DNA of 64,000 bases from an uncultured Pseudomonadota bacterium (lineage in GTDB: Bacteria > Pseudomonadota > Gammaproteobacteria > Burkholderiales > SG8-39). How positions within the stretch are numbered: the stretch's first letter is position 1; each line of letters opens with the position of its first letter. Location: contig CAILKO010000046.1 in the NCBI GenBank assembly GCA_903834835.1, positions 24,524-88,523 on the forward strand, read 5' to 3'. Below the pieces are notes generated by a model. The model did no database searches and was not told the origin of the DNA. It saw only the letters and a program-made list of their open reading frames with translations. Of the stretch, positions 53,104-63,028 are shown piece by piece. The position numbers and the translations under genes were made by a program.

Positions 53104-53472
53104 TCAGCGGAAGAGGAGCGCTGCGCCGACGCGCCGTTCCTCGGCGACCAGGATATTGAAGGTACGGCAGGCCGCCTGCAGATCCATCACTTCCACGCCG
53201 GTGCGCGCGGCAATGAGGGCGGCAGTGACCCGCGGATGCGGGAAGCGCAGACGCGCGCCGGTGCCGAGCAGCAGCATTTCAAGACCGAGGTCCACGAGCG
53301 GCGCGAAGTCCGCCTCCGAGAGGGTGTCGAAGGATACGGGCGCCCAGTCCAGCAACCGGTCGGGCAGGACGAGGACGCTCCTGTCGTGCCGCGCGCCGTT
53401 CACCAGCACGTGGTCGGCCCCGTAGCCGGTAAAGACGTTGCGGCCGGAAATGTTCGCGAGATGCAGCTTCAT
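53104..53472 (-). CDS. Mth938-like domain protein (NDUFAF3-like)
   Basis: A 122-residue single-domain protein of the Mth938/NDUFAF3 family. The pattern is NVFTGYGADHVLVNGARHDR near the start, LEMLLLGTGARLRFP in the middle, and VEVMDLQAACRTFNILVAEE near the end. The eukaryotic relative assists complex I assembly; the bacterial role is not settled. The start at 53472 gives the usual beginning MKLHLAN, while a frame open to 53613 adds unrelated residues. It lies divergent to alaC. Confidence 0.88.
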   Translation of the reverse strand: MKLHLANISGRNVFTGYGADHVLVNGARHDRSVLVLPDRLLDWAPVSFDTLSEADFAPLVDLGLEMLLLGTGARLRFPHPRVTAALIAARTGVEVMDLQAACRTFNILVAEERRVGAALLFR

Positions 53473-53698
53473 GCCGGCCCGCCCGATTGGAGAGATCGTA
53501 GAGAGAAGGAAAGCTGTAGAAACGAGCTTGTCGGGGTGCCCGTAGGGCGCCCCTGCTGGTGGTAGAATTTTACCTTTCTGCGCACATAGATAGGCGCGAT
53601 TCATAAAGAGCATCCTTCATCCTCGCGAGTTTCCGGCCCGGCGGCCGGGGTCCGCGCGGAATTTCCGGATTTTCCGAAATCGCCGAACAGGGTCCCAG

Positions 53699-54895
53699 AT
53701 GAGAGAGTTCCCGCGCATCAAACGTCTGCCTCCGTACGTGTTCAACATCACGGCCGAGTTCAAGATGGCGGCCCGTCGGCGCGGCGAGGACATCATCGAC
53801 CTGTCGATGGGCAATCCCGACGGCGCGACACCCAAGCACATCGTGGACAAGCTGGTCGAGGCGGCGACGCGCAACGACACCCACGGCTATTCGGTTTCGA
53901 AGGGCATCCCGCGTCTCAGAAAAGCGATCTGCGACTGGTACAAGCGTCGCTACGACGTTGAGTTCGATCCGAACTCGGAGGCGATCGTCACCATCGGTTC
54001 GAAGGAGGGGCTCGCGCATCTGATGCTCGCGACGCTCGAGCGCGGCGACACGGTGCTGGTGCCGAATCCGTCCTATCCGATACACATCTATGGCGCGATC
54101 ATCGCCGATGCCGACATCCGGTCGATCCGCATGACGCCGGGCGTGGATTTTTTCGCCGAGATGGAGCAGGCGATCCGCGAAATGTTTCCCAAGCCGAAGA
54201 TGCTGGTGATCGGCTTTCCCTCGAACCCGACCGCGCAGTGCGTGGAGCTCGATTTCTTCGAGCGCGTGGTGGCGATGGCGAAAGAGCACAACATTCTGGT
54301 CGTGCACGATCTCGCCTACGCCGACATCACCTTCGACGGGTGGAAGGCACCCTCGATCATGCAGGTGCCGGGGGCGCGCGATTTCGCGGTGGAGTTCTTC
54401 ACGCTGTCGAAGAGCTACAACATGGCGGGCTGGCGGATCGGCTTCATGGTGGGCAACAAGGATATGGTGAACGCGCTCGCCCGTATCAAGAGCTATCACG
54501 ACTACGGCACATTCACGCCGATCCAGGTGGCCTCGATCATTGCGCTCGAAGGTCCGCAGGAGTGCGTGGAAGAAATCCGGCTCACCTATCAAAAGCGGCG
54601 CGACGTCATGGTGCGCGGACTGCACGACCTAGGCTGGATGGTGGAGAACCCGAAAGCCTCGATGTACGTCTGGGCCAAGATTCCGCCTCAGTACGCGGCG
54701 ATGGGCTCGCTCGAATTCGCTAAAAAGCTGCTGACGGATGCGAAGGTCGCCGTCTCACCCGGCGTCGGCTTCGGAGAGTATGGCGACGACCATGTTCGCA
54801 TCGCGCTGATCGAGAACGAGCACCGCCTGCGCCAGGCGCTGCGCGGTGTGCGTGAAATGTTCCGCAAGGACGGCCTGATTTCAGCCGCCGCCTGA
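53699..54895 (+). CDS. alaC: Alanine transaminase (AlaC-type aminotransferase)
   Basis: A 398-residue class I PLP-dependent aminotransferase. The PLP-binding lysine is in [15 protein letters not shown] near residue 240. The N-terminal [20 protein letters not shown] and [13 protein letters not shown] and the arginine in [20 protein letters not shown] match AlaC (YfdZ), the glutamate-pyruvate aminotransferase. It precedes hom by 52 bases on the same strand, a common betaproteobacterial arrangement with hom-thrC. Confidence 0.94.
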   Translation: MREFPRIKRLPPYVFNITAEFKMAARRRGEDIIDLSMGNPDGATPKHIVDKLVEAATRNDTHGYSVSKGIPRLRKAICDWYKRRYDVEFDPNSEAIVTIGSKEGLAHLMLATLERGDTVLVPNPSYPIHIYGAIIADADIRSIRMTPGVDFFAEMEQAIREMFPKPKMLVIGFPSNPTAQCVELDFFERVVAMAKEHNILVVHDLAYADITFDGWKAPSIMQVPGARDFAVEFFTLSKSYNMAGWRIGFMVGNKDMVNALARIKSYHDYGTFTPIQVASIIALEGPQECVEEIRLTYQKRRDVMVRGLHDLGWMVENPKASMYVWAKIPPQYAAMGSLEFAKKLLTDAKVAVSPGVGFGEYGDDHVRIALIENEHRLRQALRGVREMFRKDGLISAAA

Positions 54896-54947
54896 TCGTC
54901 GCCTGAATAACCTACAGCATGAAACAAAAACCGACAGAAAGCCGGCA

Positions 54948-56258
54948 ATGAAACCGATTAACGTAGGCCTGCTTGGCATAGGCACCGTAGGGGGTGGCAC
55001 CTGGGAGGTGCTGAACCGCAATGCGGGCGAGATCGAGCGCCGGGCGGGTCGTGCAATCCGCATTACGCGGGTCGCCGACAAGGCGCTGGAGCGCGCGAAG
55101 GAAATCGTCAAGGGCGGTGCCTCGGTGACCGATTCGGCGCACGATGTCACGCGCGCGCCGGACATTGATATCGTCATCGAGCTCATTGGCGGGTACACGA
55201 TCGCGAAGGACCTCGTTCTGGACGCGATTGCGCACGGCAAGCATGTAGTCACCGCCAACAAGGCGCTGCTTGCGGTGCATGGCAACGAGATCTTTGCGGC
55301 TGCGCAGAAGCAGGGCGTAATGGTCGCCTTCGAGGCGGCCGTGGCAGGCGGCATCCCCATCATCAAGGCGCTGCGCGAGGGGCTTTCCGCGAACCGTATC
55401 GAGTGGATCGCCGGGATCATCAACGGCACATCGAATTTCATTCTTTCCGAGATGCGCGAGAAGGGACACACCTTCGGCGCGGTGCTGAAGGAAGCGCAGA
55501 AGAAGGGCTACGCGGAAGCCGACCCCACCTTCGACATCGAGGGGGTGGATGCAGCGCACAAGCTGACCATCCTTTCAGCGCTTGCCTTCGGAATTCCGAT
55601 GCAGTTTCCCAAGGCGTACACCGAGGGTATCGCGAAGCTGACGCGCGAAGACATCGGCTACGCCGAAGAGCTCGGCTACCGCATCAAGCTGCTGGGTATC
55701 ACCAAGCGCACGCCCAAGGGAATCGAGCTGCGTGTGCACCCGACCCTCGTACCCACCCGGCGCCTGATCGCCAATGTCGAGGGCGTGATGAACGCCATCC
55801 TGATCAAGGGCGACGCGGTCGGGCCGACGCTCTACTACGGCGCGGGCGCGGGCAGTCTGCCCACCGCGAGCGCCGTGGTGGCTGATCTGGTCGACATCAC
55901 GCGCCTCATCACCGCCGATCCGGAGCACCGGGTGCCGCACCTTGCGTTCCAGCCCGACCGGCTGTCTGACGATCCGGTGCTGCCGATCGCCGACGTGGAA
56001 ACTGCCTGCTACCTTCGCATGCGCGTGCTGGATCGTCCGGGGGTGCTCGCAGACATCGCGCGCATTCTTGCCGATCGTTCGATTTCGATCGATGCAATGG
56101 TGCAGAAGGAACCGGAGGAGGGCGAGGACCGGGTCGATATCGTGATGCTCACCCATATCGCGCTCGAGCGAAACGTGGATGCCGCGATTGTCGCCATCGA
56201 GGCGCTGCCGACGGTCGTGGGCAAGGTCACGCGCATCCGCCTGGAAGAACTGCTCTAG
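54948..56258 (+). CDS. hom: Homoserine dehydrogenase
   Basis: A 436-residue enzyme reducing aspartate semialdehyde to homoserine with NAD(P)H. The cofactor loop is GLLGIGTVGGGTW at residues 6-17. The catalytic domain has EAAVAGGIPIIKALREGLSA and INGTSNFILSEM, plus DPTFDIEGVDAAHKL. A C-terminal ACT domain (CYLRMRVLDRPGVLADIARI near 355) provides threonine feedback. It is followed by thrC after 53 bases. Confidence 0.98.
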   Translation: MKPINVGLLGIGTVGGGTWEVLNRNAGEIERRAGRAIRITRVADKALERAKEIVKGGASVTDSAHDVTRAPDIDIVIELIGGYTIAKDLVLDAIAHGKHVVTANKALLAVHGNEIFAAAQKQGVMVAFEAAVAGGIPIIKALREGLSANRIEWIAGIINGTSNFILSEMREKGHTFGAVLKEAQKKGYAEADPTFDIEGVDAAHKLTILSALAFGIPMQFPKAYTEGIAKLTREDIGYAEELGYRIKLLGITKRTPKGIELRVHPTLVPTRRLIANVEGVMNAILIKGDAVGPTLYYGAGAGSLPTASAVVADLVDITRLITADPEHRVPHLAFQPDRLSDDPVLPIADVETACYLRMRVLDRPGVLADIARILADRSISIDAMVQKEPEEGEDRVDIVMLTHIALERNVDAAIVAIEALPTVVGKVTRIRLEELL

Positions 56259-56311
56259 CGACCGGTCAAGCACCTACCCGGCAATTCACGCAACCCAGCA
56301 GGGCCAAGCCG

Positions 56312-57727
56312 ATGCGATATGTATCCACACGAGGCGGGGCCGCTCCGCAGCGTTTCACCGACATCCTGCTCGAAGGTCTCGCGGCCGACGGTGGCCTGTT
56401 CCTGCCCGAATCCTGGCCGCGCGCCGATCTTGCCGCGTGGCGCGCGCTGTCCTATCCCGATCTTGCCTGTGCGGTGCTTGCCTGCTTCATCGACGATCTG
56501 CCGCCCGGGGCCTTGCGCGCGCTTGCCGCGCGCACCTATTCCAAGGCGGTGTTTGGCAGCGAGGACGTCGCTCCGCTGCGCACCCTGGCACCCGGGCTGC
56601 ATGTGCTCGGGCTCTCTTTCGGTCCGACGCTCGCGTTCAAGGACATGGCGCTGCAGCTGCTCGGCAATCTGTTCGAGGAGGTGCTGGAGTCGAGGGGACA
56701 GACGCTGAACATCCTGGGGGCGACCTCGGGCGATACCGGATCGTCGGCCGAGTATGCGTTGCGCGGCAAGCAGCGTATCGGCGTTTTCATGCTCTCCCCG
56801 GACGGCAGAATGAGCGCCTTCCAGCGGGCACAGATGTTTTCGCTCCAGGATGCGAATATCCACAACCTCGCGGTAAATGGCGTGTTCGACGACTGCCAGG
56901 ACCTCGTGAAGGCAGTCAATGCGGACGCCGCGTTCAAGGCGAAGTACCGGATCGGCGCCGTGAATTCGATCAACTGGGCCCGGATCGCAGCCCAGGTGGT
57001 GTACTACTTCTGGGGTTATTTCCGTGCGACGGAAGCAGAACGCGCGGCGGATGACGCACCGGTCGCCTTCGCGGTGCCTTCCGGGAACTTCGGCAATATC
57101 TACGCCGGCCACGTGGCGCGCGAAATGGGTCTCCCGATCCGGCAGCTCATCGTGGCGACCAACGAGAACGATGTGCTGAACGAGTTCTTTGCCACGGGCC
57201 GCTATCGGGTGCGCGCGTCGAGCGAAGTACATGCCACCTCGAGTCCGTCGATGGACATCTCCAAGGCTTCGAACTTCGAACGTTATGTCTACGACATGGT
57301 CGGGCGGGACGGGAAACGGCTCGCCGCGCTGTGGGCGGAGCTCGGACGGAACGGGCAATTCGAACTTTCCTCCGACGCGGACCGCGCGGCGATCGCGGCG
57401 AGCGGTTTTTCCGCGGGGCGGAGCACGCACGCGGACCGGGTTGTCACGATACGCCGGGTGTATCGTGACCACGGTGCCATCATCGATCCGCATACGGCCG
57501 ACGGTGTGAAGGTCGGGCTGGAGCTTCGAGAAACGGGTGTGCCTCTCGTCTGCCTGGAGACCGCGCTGCCAGCGAAGTTCGCCGATACGATACGCGAGGC
57601 GCTGGGTATCGAACCCCCGCGCCCCCCGGGTTTCGAGAACCTGGAATCGCTGCCGCAGCGCTTTGAGCGGATCGAACCCGATGTCGAGGTGGTGAAGCGT
57701 ATTGTCGCGGCCGGCGCCGCCCCGTGA
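56312..57727 (+). CDS. thrC: Threonine synthase
   Basis: A 471-residue PLP enzyme converting O-phosphohomoserine to threonine. The long-form signatures are MRYVSTRGGAAPQRFTDILL at the start, the PLP lysine in SFGPTLAFKDMALQLLGN near residue 112, ILGATSGDTGSSAEYAL, and PSGNFGNIYAGHVAREMG. Together with hom it completes the homoserine-to-threonine branch, lacking only a homoserine kinase in this window. Confidence 0.98.
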   Translation: MRYVSTRGGAAPQRFTDILLEGLAADGGLFLPESWPRADLAAWRALSYPDLACAVLACFIDDLPPGALRALAARTYSKAVFGSEDVAPLRTLAPGLHVLGLSFGPTLAFKDMALQLLGNLFEEVLESRGQTLNILGATSGDTGSSAEYALRGKQRIGVFMLSPDGRMSAFQRAQMFSLQDANIHNLAVNGVFDDCQDLVKAVNADAAFKAKYRIGAVNSINWARIAAQVVYYFWGYFRATEAERAADDAPVAFAVPSGNFGNIYAGHVAREMGLPIRQLIVATNENDVLNEFFATGRYRVRASSEVHATSSPSMDISKASNFERYVYDMVGRDGKRLAALWAELGRNGQFELSSDADRAAIAASGFSAGRSTHADRVVTIRRVYRDHGAIIDPHTADGVKVGLELRETGVPLVCLETALPAKFADTIREALGIEPPRPPGFENLESLPQRFERIEPDVEVVKRIVAAGAAP

Positions 57728-57793
57728 ATCTGCGCTAGGATTCACGACGTACCTGTTCCTGTCCCGAAACGCCGAGCAAGCAAGCGATCCCTC

Positions 57794-58177
57794 ATGGCCG
57801 AAGCGCTGCACGCAGAAAAGAATGTCCTGGGGGGCGAACTCGCCCCGTGCAGCTATGCTCCGCTGACCGGCTATTTCCGCGATGGTTGTTGTGCCGCGCA
57901 CGCAACAGAGGGCGTGGCCCATCTCGTCTGCGTCAAGGTGACCGAGGAGTTTCTGGATTTCAGCAAGTCGCGCGGTAATGACCTCAGCACGCCGAGGCCG
58001 GAACTGCGCTTCCGCGGCCTGCAACCGGGTGATCGCTGGTGCCTGCACGTCCTGCGCTGGATCGAGGCCTGGGAAGCCGGCAGGCCGCCGCAGGTGGTGC
58101 TGGAGGCGACCAACGAGGCGGTGCTCGATCTGATCCCGCTCTCTGCGCTCAAGCGTTACGCGGTTGGCGCTCGCTAG
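57794..58177 (+). CDS. DUF2237 family protein
   Basis: A 127-residue protein fitting the DUF2237 pattern: NVLGGELAPCSYAPLTGYFR, DGCC near residue 30, HLVCVKVTEEFLDFSKSRGN, DLSTPRPELRFRGLQPGDRW and C-terminal ATNEAVLDLIPLSALKRYA. The conserved cysteines suggest metal or redox chemistry, but the function is unknown. It overlaps the next gene by 14 bases. Confidence 0.93.
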   Translation: MAEALHAEKNVLGGELAPCSYAPLTGYFRDGCCAAHATEGVAHLVCVKVTEEFLDFSKSRGNDLSTPRPELRFRGLQPGDRWCLHVLRWIEAWEAGRPPQVVLEATNEAVLDLIPLSALKRYAVGAR

Positions 58178-59072
58178 CGCATCGGTACCGGCATGCCTCG
58201 CGCGGGTACGCGCGGCCGCACGTTTGTTCGGTCTCGCGGGCCTGCTGTCTCTCGCCCTTGCCAGCGGTTGCAACGCGCAGAGCGTTCTGCACGAATCGAA
58301 CGGTCCCTACGGCGAGGTGATTGTCACGCAGGAGCGCGACGGCCTGCGCACGCTGCGCTTCGAGCGCAGTGGTGCACGCCAGACCGTCGTGAAGCCGGGC
58401 GATCCGGCCCATCTGGAGCTTGCCTACGCACGCAGCATGACGACGGGGCTCGCCCTCGTCGATGCGCCCGCGCGCAGCCTGGTCGTGGGCCTGGGTGGCG
58501 GCAGCCTGCCGATGTTTCTTCGTCACTACTATCCTGCGATGCGTATCGACGCGGTCGACATCAATCCGCAGGTGGTGGATGTCGCGCGGCGGTACTTCGA
58601 TTTTCGCGAGGACGCCTTGCTGCGCGGCATCGTCGCCGACGGGCGGCGCTTCATCGAGGAAGCGATTCCCGGCAGCTACGATCTGATCCTGCTCGATGCC
58701 TTCGGCGCGAACAGCGTGCCGAAGGCGCTCACGACGCAGGAGTTCCTGCAGGCCGTGCGGCGCGCGCTGGCACCGGGCGGAGTGGTGGTGGGCAATGTCT
58801 GGGGACGCGGCCTCAACCCGATCTACGACGACATGCTGCGCACCTACCAGGAGGTCTTTGACGAGACCGTCGTGGTGTCCCCGGGAGACTACGGCAACAA
58901 CCTCGTGATCGCGCTGCCTCGCGCGATCGGTCTCACGCAGGCCACCCTTGCTGCGCGCGCCCATGCGCTTGCCGCCGAACGCGGCTTTCGCTTCGACCCG
59001 GGCGCGGCGGTCAAGGCAGGTTTTGTTTCGCTTGGCGAACGCAATCCCGCGAGACGCGTTCTGCGCGACTGA
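58164..59072 (+). CDS. Spermidine synthase-like protein with lipoprotein signal
   Basis: A 302-residue protein. The N-terminal 36 residues end in LSLALASGC, a lipobox-like signal. The rest is the polyamine synthase/SAM-binding Rossmann fold: SLVVGLGGGSLPMFLRHYYP (motif I), RIDAVDINPQVVDVARRYF and YDLILLDAFGANSVPKALTT. The D-type catalytic aspartate is there, but the polyamine-binding N-terminal domain is reduced. The start seems to be TTG at 58164, inside the DUF2237 gene. True spermidine synthase activity is unlikely for an exported protein; this type is common as an orphan. Confidence 0.8.
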   Translation: MALASASVPACLARVRAAARLFGLAGLLSLALASGCNAQSVLHESNGPYGEVIVTQERDGLRTLRFERSGARQTVVKPGDPAHLELAYARSMTTGLALVDAPARSLVVGLGGGSLPMFLRHYYPAMRIDAVDINPQVVDVARRYFDFREDALLRGIVADGRRFIEEAIPGSYDLILLDAFGANSVPKALTTQEFLQAVRRALAPGGVVVGNVWGRGLNPIYDDMLRTYQEVFDETVVVSPGDYGNNLVIALPRAIGLTQATLAARAHALAAERGFRFDPGAAVKAGFVSLGERNPARRVLRD

Positions 59073-59138
59073 GTTCGCGGGACCGGCGGGCCGGCATATA
59101 GAATCCGGCGCTTCACCCGCAGAGCAAAGGAGTGCAGC

Positions 59139-59972
59139 ATGGCAGATCTCCAGGCCATCGATCAGGTCACCACCACCGCAATCGATCTTGCATTCCGCTT
59201 CGGGCCGCGGGTGGTCGTTGCGATCCTTTTCCTGATTGCAGGCTATGCCTGCGGGGGCTGGGCGGCACGGTTCACGGCACGCGCGCTCGACCGATTCCAT
59301 CTCGATCCGCCGGTGCAGATGCTGCTCGAGCGCGTCGTTCGTCTCATCGTGCTGGGTCTGTTCGCGATCATGGCGTTGCAGAATCTCGGCGTCGAACTGC
59401 TGCCGCTGATCGCAGGGCTCGGCGTGGCGGGCGCGGGCGTTGCCCTCGCGATGCAAGGCGTGCTCGGTAACGTCGCGGCCGGACTCACCATCATCTTCAC
59501 CCGGCCCTACCGTGTGGGGGACTACATTTCGATCGCGAACGAAGAAGGCGAAGTGCTGGAGATCGGCCTCTTTGACACCGTGCTGGGCCATCCCGATCTC
59601 TCGCGCGTGATCATCCCGAATCGCAAGATTGCCGGTGAAATCCTGCACAACTACGGCAAGATCCGCCAGCTCGGGCTGGAGGTCGGCATACCCCAGGATG
59701 CCGATGTTCCCGCGGCACTGGCCGCCATCGACGAGACGCTGCGCGCCAATTCGAAGGTGCTGCGCGATCCCGCGCCGGTGCTGATCCTCGCCCGACTCGC
59801 GGAGACGCGCATCGTGATCGGTGTGATGCCCTGGGTGCAGGTGCCGGATACCGGCCCGGTCACGGGCGAACTGAATCAGGCCATACTGGAGATATTCAGG
59901 CGGCGCGGAATTCCGCTCGCCTCGCCACGCATGGAAGTGCTGAATTTTGCGGCAGGCGCCGCCAATCGCTGA
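59139..59972 (+). CDS. Mechanosensitive ion channel, MscS family
   Basis: A 277-residue inner-membrane channel. Three hydrophobic segments (about residues 22-42, 62-82, 88-112) precede the MscS beta domain. The pore helix is the glycine/alanine-rich LIAGLGVAGAGVALAMQGVL, followed by GNVAAGLTIIFTRPYRVGDY, the usual beta-domain entry. It should release solutes on osmotic downshock. AAAGGAG precedes the ATG. Confidence 0.94.
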   Translation: MADLQAIDQVTTTAIDLAFRFGPRVVVAILFLIAGYACGGWAARFTARALDRFHLDPPVQMLLERVVRLIVLGLFAIMALQNLGVELLPLIAGLGVAGAGVALAMQGVLGNVAAGLTIIFTRPYRVGDYISIANEEGEVLEIGLFDTVLGHPDLSRVIIPNRKIAGEILHNYGKIRQLGLEVGIPQDADVPAALAAIDETLRANSKVLRDPAPVLILARLAETRIVIGVMPWVQVPDTGPVTGELNQAILEIFRRRGIPLASPRMEVLNFAAGAANR

Positions 59973-60012
59973 AGGCTCCCCCCGGTCCCCGAAGCAGAAA
60001 CTGGAGTCGGTC

Positions 60013-62139
60013 ATGAAAGCCGTCAAATACCTGCTGTACTTCGTTGCCGGCCTGGCAGGGCTCGCCGTGCTCGCGCTCATTGCAGCTGTGCTCATCGTGG
60101 ACGGCGGCTTCGTCAAGAGCCGGCTCGAGAAGATGATGAAGGACAAGAACAGGACCCTGGTAATCGAGGGCACACCCTCGGTGCGGCTTTTTCCGGTGGC
60201 AGGGATCTCGCTCGGCAAGACGACGCTGTCCGAGCCGGGCGGTGCAGGCCAGTTCGTCGCAGTGGAAAAGCTCGAAGCCGGCGTGCGGGTGGTTCCGCTG
60301 CTCTCGGGCGAGATCGCGGTGGAGTCATTGAAACTCTCAGGATTGAACCTGAACGTGCTGCGGGACAAGGACGGGCGCATGAACTTCGCCGATCTCGCGG
60401 AGGGCGGCAAAAAGGACGATGCGAAGGCTGATCAGAGCACGGCACGCGGAGAACCGCCGCGCGTGAAGATCGCCGAACTGGCGATCGAGGGGGCACGCAT
60501 TCATTACGCGGATGCTGCCTCGGGGCAGGATATTGCGATCTCTGATCTGACGCTGAAGAGTGCGCGGCTGGACGGCGACACGCCGGGTCCGGTGTCCTTC
60601 TCGGTCAGGGTCGCCGGCAGGAAGCCTGATCTCGACATCAAGGCCGAGGCGGGCGGCGGTCTGCGCTTCAACCTGGCACGCCAGGAGTACGCCATAGACG
60701 GATTCTCGTTCAAGGCGAACGGCCGCATCGAGCGCGATACGCTCGCAGCTGAGTTCTCTGCCCCGAAGCTCGAGATCACGCCGGCGCGCGCCGGGGGATC
60801 GGCCATCGAAGGAAGGGTTCAGCTGCGAGGGCCGGCGCGCAACGCGAACCTGCAGCTCAGGATCGCTGCGCTCGAAGGCAGTGCCTCCGCGCTTTTCATG
60901 CCCTCGCTTGCACTCGACTTCGACGCCGCGGCAGAGGGTCGTTCGGTGAAGGGAAAACTCACGACCAGCCTGAAGGCCGATCTTGCAAAGCGGATCTACG
61001 AGCTTCCGAAGCTGGTCGCGAGTCTGACGCTCGCCAGCCCGGAGATCCCGCAGAAGTCCGTCACCCTGCCGATAGAGGCCACGCTCAAGGCCGATGGCGG
61101 TCGGCAGAGCGCGAGCGCTACGTTCTCGACGCGCTTTGATGAATCGAACATTCAGGCGAAGTTTGCAGCGAACCGTTTTGCGCCGCTCGATGCGAACTTC
61201 GACGTGGTGATCGACAGGCTGAATCTGGATCGTTACCTGCCTGCAGGCGGATCCGGATCTTCGGGCGCGGCCGATCCGAAAGTCGATCTCTCCGCGCTGA
61301 AGGGCAGGACGGTGAGCGGCAAGCTTGCCATTGGATCGTTGACCGTCAAGCGCGTGAAGCTCGATGCACTCAAGATCGAGATGAAACTGGCGGGCGGCAA
61401 GCTCGAGGTGGCGCCCCACACTGCGAATCTCTATGGCGGGACAGTCGCGGGCCAGCTTTCGGCGGATGCAAACGGAAATCGGGTCGCGGTGAAGGAGACG
61501 CTGCAGAACGTTGCGCTCGGCGCACTGCTGCGCGACGCGGTCCAGAAGGACATCGTGGACGGCAAGGCGAACCTGACGCTCGATGTCCAGACCGAAGGCG
61601 GCACGGTAAGCGCGCTGAAGAAGGCGCTTGCGGGCAGCTTGAAGCTCGAAATGAAGGATGGCGCGATCAAGGGGGTCAACCTCGCCGACAGCGTGCGCAA
61701 CGCGCGTGCAGCGCTCGGCAGCAAGCAGGCCAAGGCGGATCCGAACCAGAAGACCGATTTTTCGGATCTTTCCGCGAGCTTCAAGATCGACAAGGGCGTG
61801 GCGAGAAACGACGATCTCAAGGCGGCGTCACCTTTCGTGCGATTGGCGGGGGCTGGCAGCATCGACATCGGCGGGAACACCCTCGACTATCTGGCGAAGG
61901 CCTCGCTCGTGGCGACGTCGAAGGGCCAGGGCGGACGCGAGGCGAAGGACGTCGCAGGCATCACCATTCCGGTGCAGCTCTCGGGTCCGCTGGACAGTCC
62001 GAACTGGAAGATTGACTATTCCGCGCTGCTCGGCAGTGCTGCGGGCTCGCTCGGCGAGCTGGGCAAGAAGGGTGCGGGTGGGGTGAAGGATGCTGCGGGC
62101 GGCGTGAAGGACGCGGTCCGCGGACTGTTCAGACGCTAG
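60013..62139 (+). CDS. AsmA family protein
   Basis: A 708-residue protein with one N-terminal membrane anchor (YLLYFVAGLAGLAVLALIAA) and a long beta-rich periplasmic part. The AsmA N-terminal domain includes LEKMMKDKNRTLVIEGTPSV and SVRLFPVAGISLGKTTLSEP; the AsmA-like C-terminal region includes LADSVRNARAALGSKQAKAD, NTLDYLAKASLVATSKGQGG and GITIPVQLSGPLDSPNWKID. AsmA-like proteins are thought to move phospholipid between the membranes. The start at 60013 has TGGAG upstream. The end is repetitive (two GGVKDA repeats). Confidence 0.93.
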   Translation: MKAVKYLLYFVAGLAGLAVLALIAAVLIVDGGFVKSRLEKMMKDKNRTLVIEGTPSVRLFPVAGISLGKTTLSEPGGAGQFVAVEKLEAGVRVVPLLSGEIAVESLKLSGLNLNVLRDKDGRMNFADLAEGGKKDDAKADQSTARGEPPRVKIAELAIEGARIHYADAASGQDIAISDLTLKSARLDGDTPGPVSFSVRVAGRKPDLDIKAEAGGGLRFNLARQEYAIDGFSFKANGRIERDTLAAEFSAPKLEITPARAGGSAIEGRVQLRGPARNANLQLRIAALEGSASALFMPSLALDFDAAAEGRSVKGKLTTSLKADLAKRIYELPKLVASLTLASPEIPQKSVTLPIEATLKADGGRQSASATFSTRFDESNIQAKFAANRFAPLDANFDVVIDRLNLDRYLPAGGSGSSGAADPKVDLSALKGRTVSGKLAIGSLTVKRVKLDALKIEMKLAGGKLEVAPHTANLYGGTVAGQLSADANGNRVAVKETLQNVALGALLRDAVQKDIVDGKANLTLDVQTEGGTVSALKKALAGSLKLEMKDGAIKGVNLADSVRNARAALGSKQAKADPNQKTDFSDLSASFKIDKGVARNDDLKAASPFVRLAGAGSIDIGGNTLDYLAKASLVATSKGQGGREAKDVAGITIPVQLSGPLDSPNWKIDYSALLGSAAGSLGELGKKGAGGVKDAAGGVKDAVRGLFRR

Positions 62140-62169
62140 ATCGATCGGCAAGGACGGAGGGTGGGAACC

Positions 62170-63024
62170 ATGGTACTGAACGACGGGGGAGAACGTCGCG
62201 GTGGCGGCGGGCAGGGCCGGCTCGCGGGCAAGGTGGCGATCGTCACGGGCGCAGGTTCCAGCGGCCCCGGTGTAGGCAGCGGCAAGGCAATCTCCATTCT
62301 GTTCGCGCGCCAGGGTGCCAAGGTTCTGCTTGTGGACAACGTCGCGGCGCGCGCAGAGGAAACGCTCGCGATGATCCGTTCCGAAGGTGGCGAGGCGGCG
62401 GTATTCGAAGCCAATATCACGAAGCGCACCGAGTGCGAGGCGCTCGTCGCGGCGGCCGTTGCGCACTTCGGGAAGCTGGACATTCTGGTCAACAACGTCG
62501 GCATCTCGATCACGGGCACGGTCGTGGACATGAAGGAAGAGGACTGGGACACTGTCCTCGACGTCAATCTGAAGGGCATGATGCTCTGCGCGAAGTACGC
62601 GATCCCGCGCATGGCGGATGGCGGCGGCGGCGCGATCGTGAATATTGCCTCAAGCGAAGGCCTGCGCGCCGGCACGCTCGTGCCGATTGCCTCCTACAAC
62701 GCGTCCAAGGGTGGCGTCATCGGGCTCACGCACGGCATGGCGGTGCATCACGGCCGGCAGAACATACGCGTGAATGCGATTGCGCCGGGGTTCATGACCA
62801 CGCCCATGGTCCGCGATCATCTCTCCCCCGAGAAGCTGAAGGAACGAGTGGGCGCCGCGCCGATCGCGATCGAGGGCACGGGCTGGGATGTCGCCTGGGC
62901 GGCCGTATTCCTCGCGAGCGACGAAGCGCGCTGGGTGAGCGGGGTGACGCTGCCGGTGGACGGCGGCATGGTGATGACGACGCCGCTCAGCCACTACAGC
63001 TACAGCTACCGGGCCCAGAGCTAG
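62170..63024 (+). CDS. SDR family oxidoreductase
   Basis: A 284-residue short-chain dehydrogenase. The cofactor loop is VTGAGSSGPGVGSGKAI, longer than TGxxxGxG. Other motifs are LVNNVGISITG, the catalytic serine in NIASSEGLRAG, and SYNASKGGVIGL, where the tyrosine and lysine form YxxxK. The C-terminal substrate loop reads TPMVRDHLSPEKLKE. ATG at 62170 with GGAGGGTGGG upstream is chosen. It is followed after four bases by a hydratase-family gene on the same strand. Confidence 0.93.
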   Translation: MVLNDGGERRGGGGQGRLAGKVAIVTGAGSSGPGVGSGKAISILFARQGAKVLLVDNVAARAEETLAMIRSEGGEAAVFEANITKRTECEALVAAAVAHFGKLDILVNNVGISITGTVVDMKEEDWDTVLDVNLKGMMLCAKYAIPRMADGGGGAIVNIASSEGLRAGTLVPIASYNASKGGVIGLTHGMAVHHGRQNIRVNAIAPGFMTTPMVRDHLSPEKLKERVGAAPIAIEGTGWDVAWAAVFLASDEARWVSGVTLPVDGGMVMTTPLSHYSYSYRAQS

Positions 63025-63028
63025 CCGC

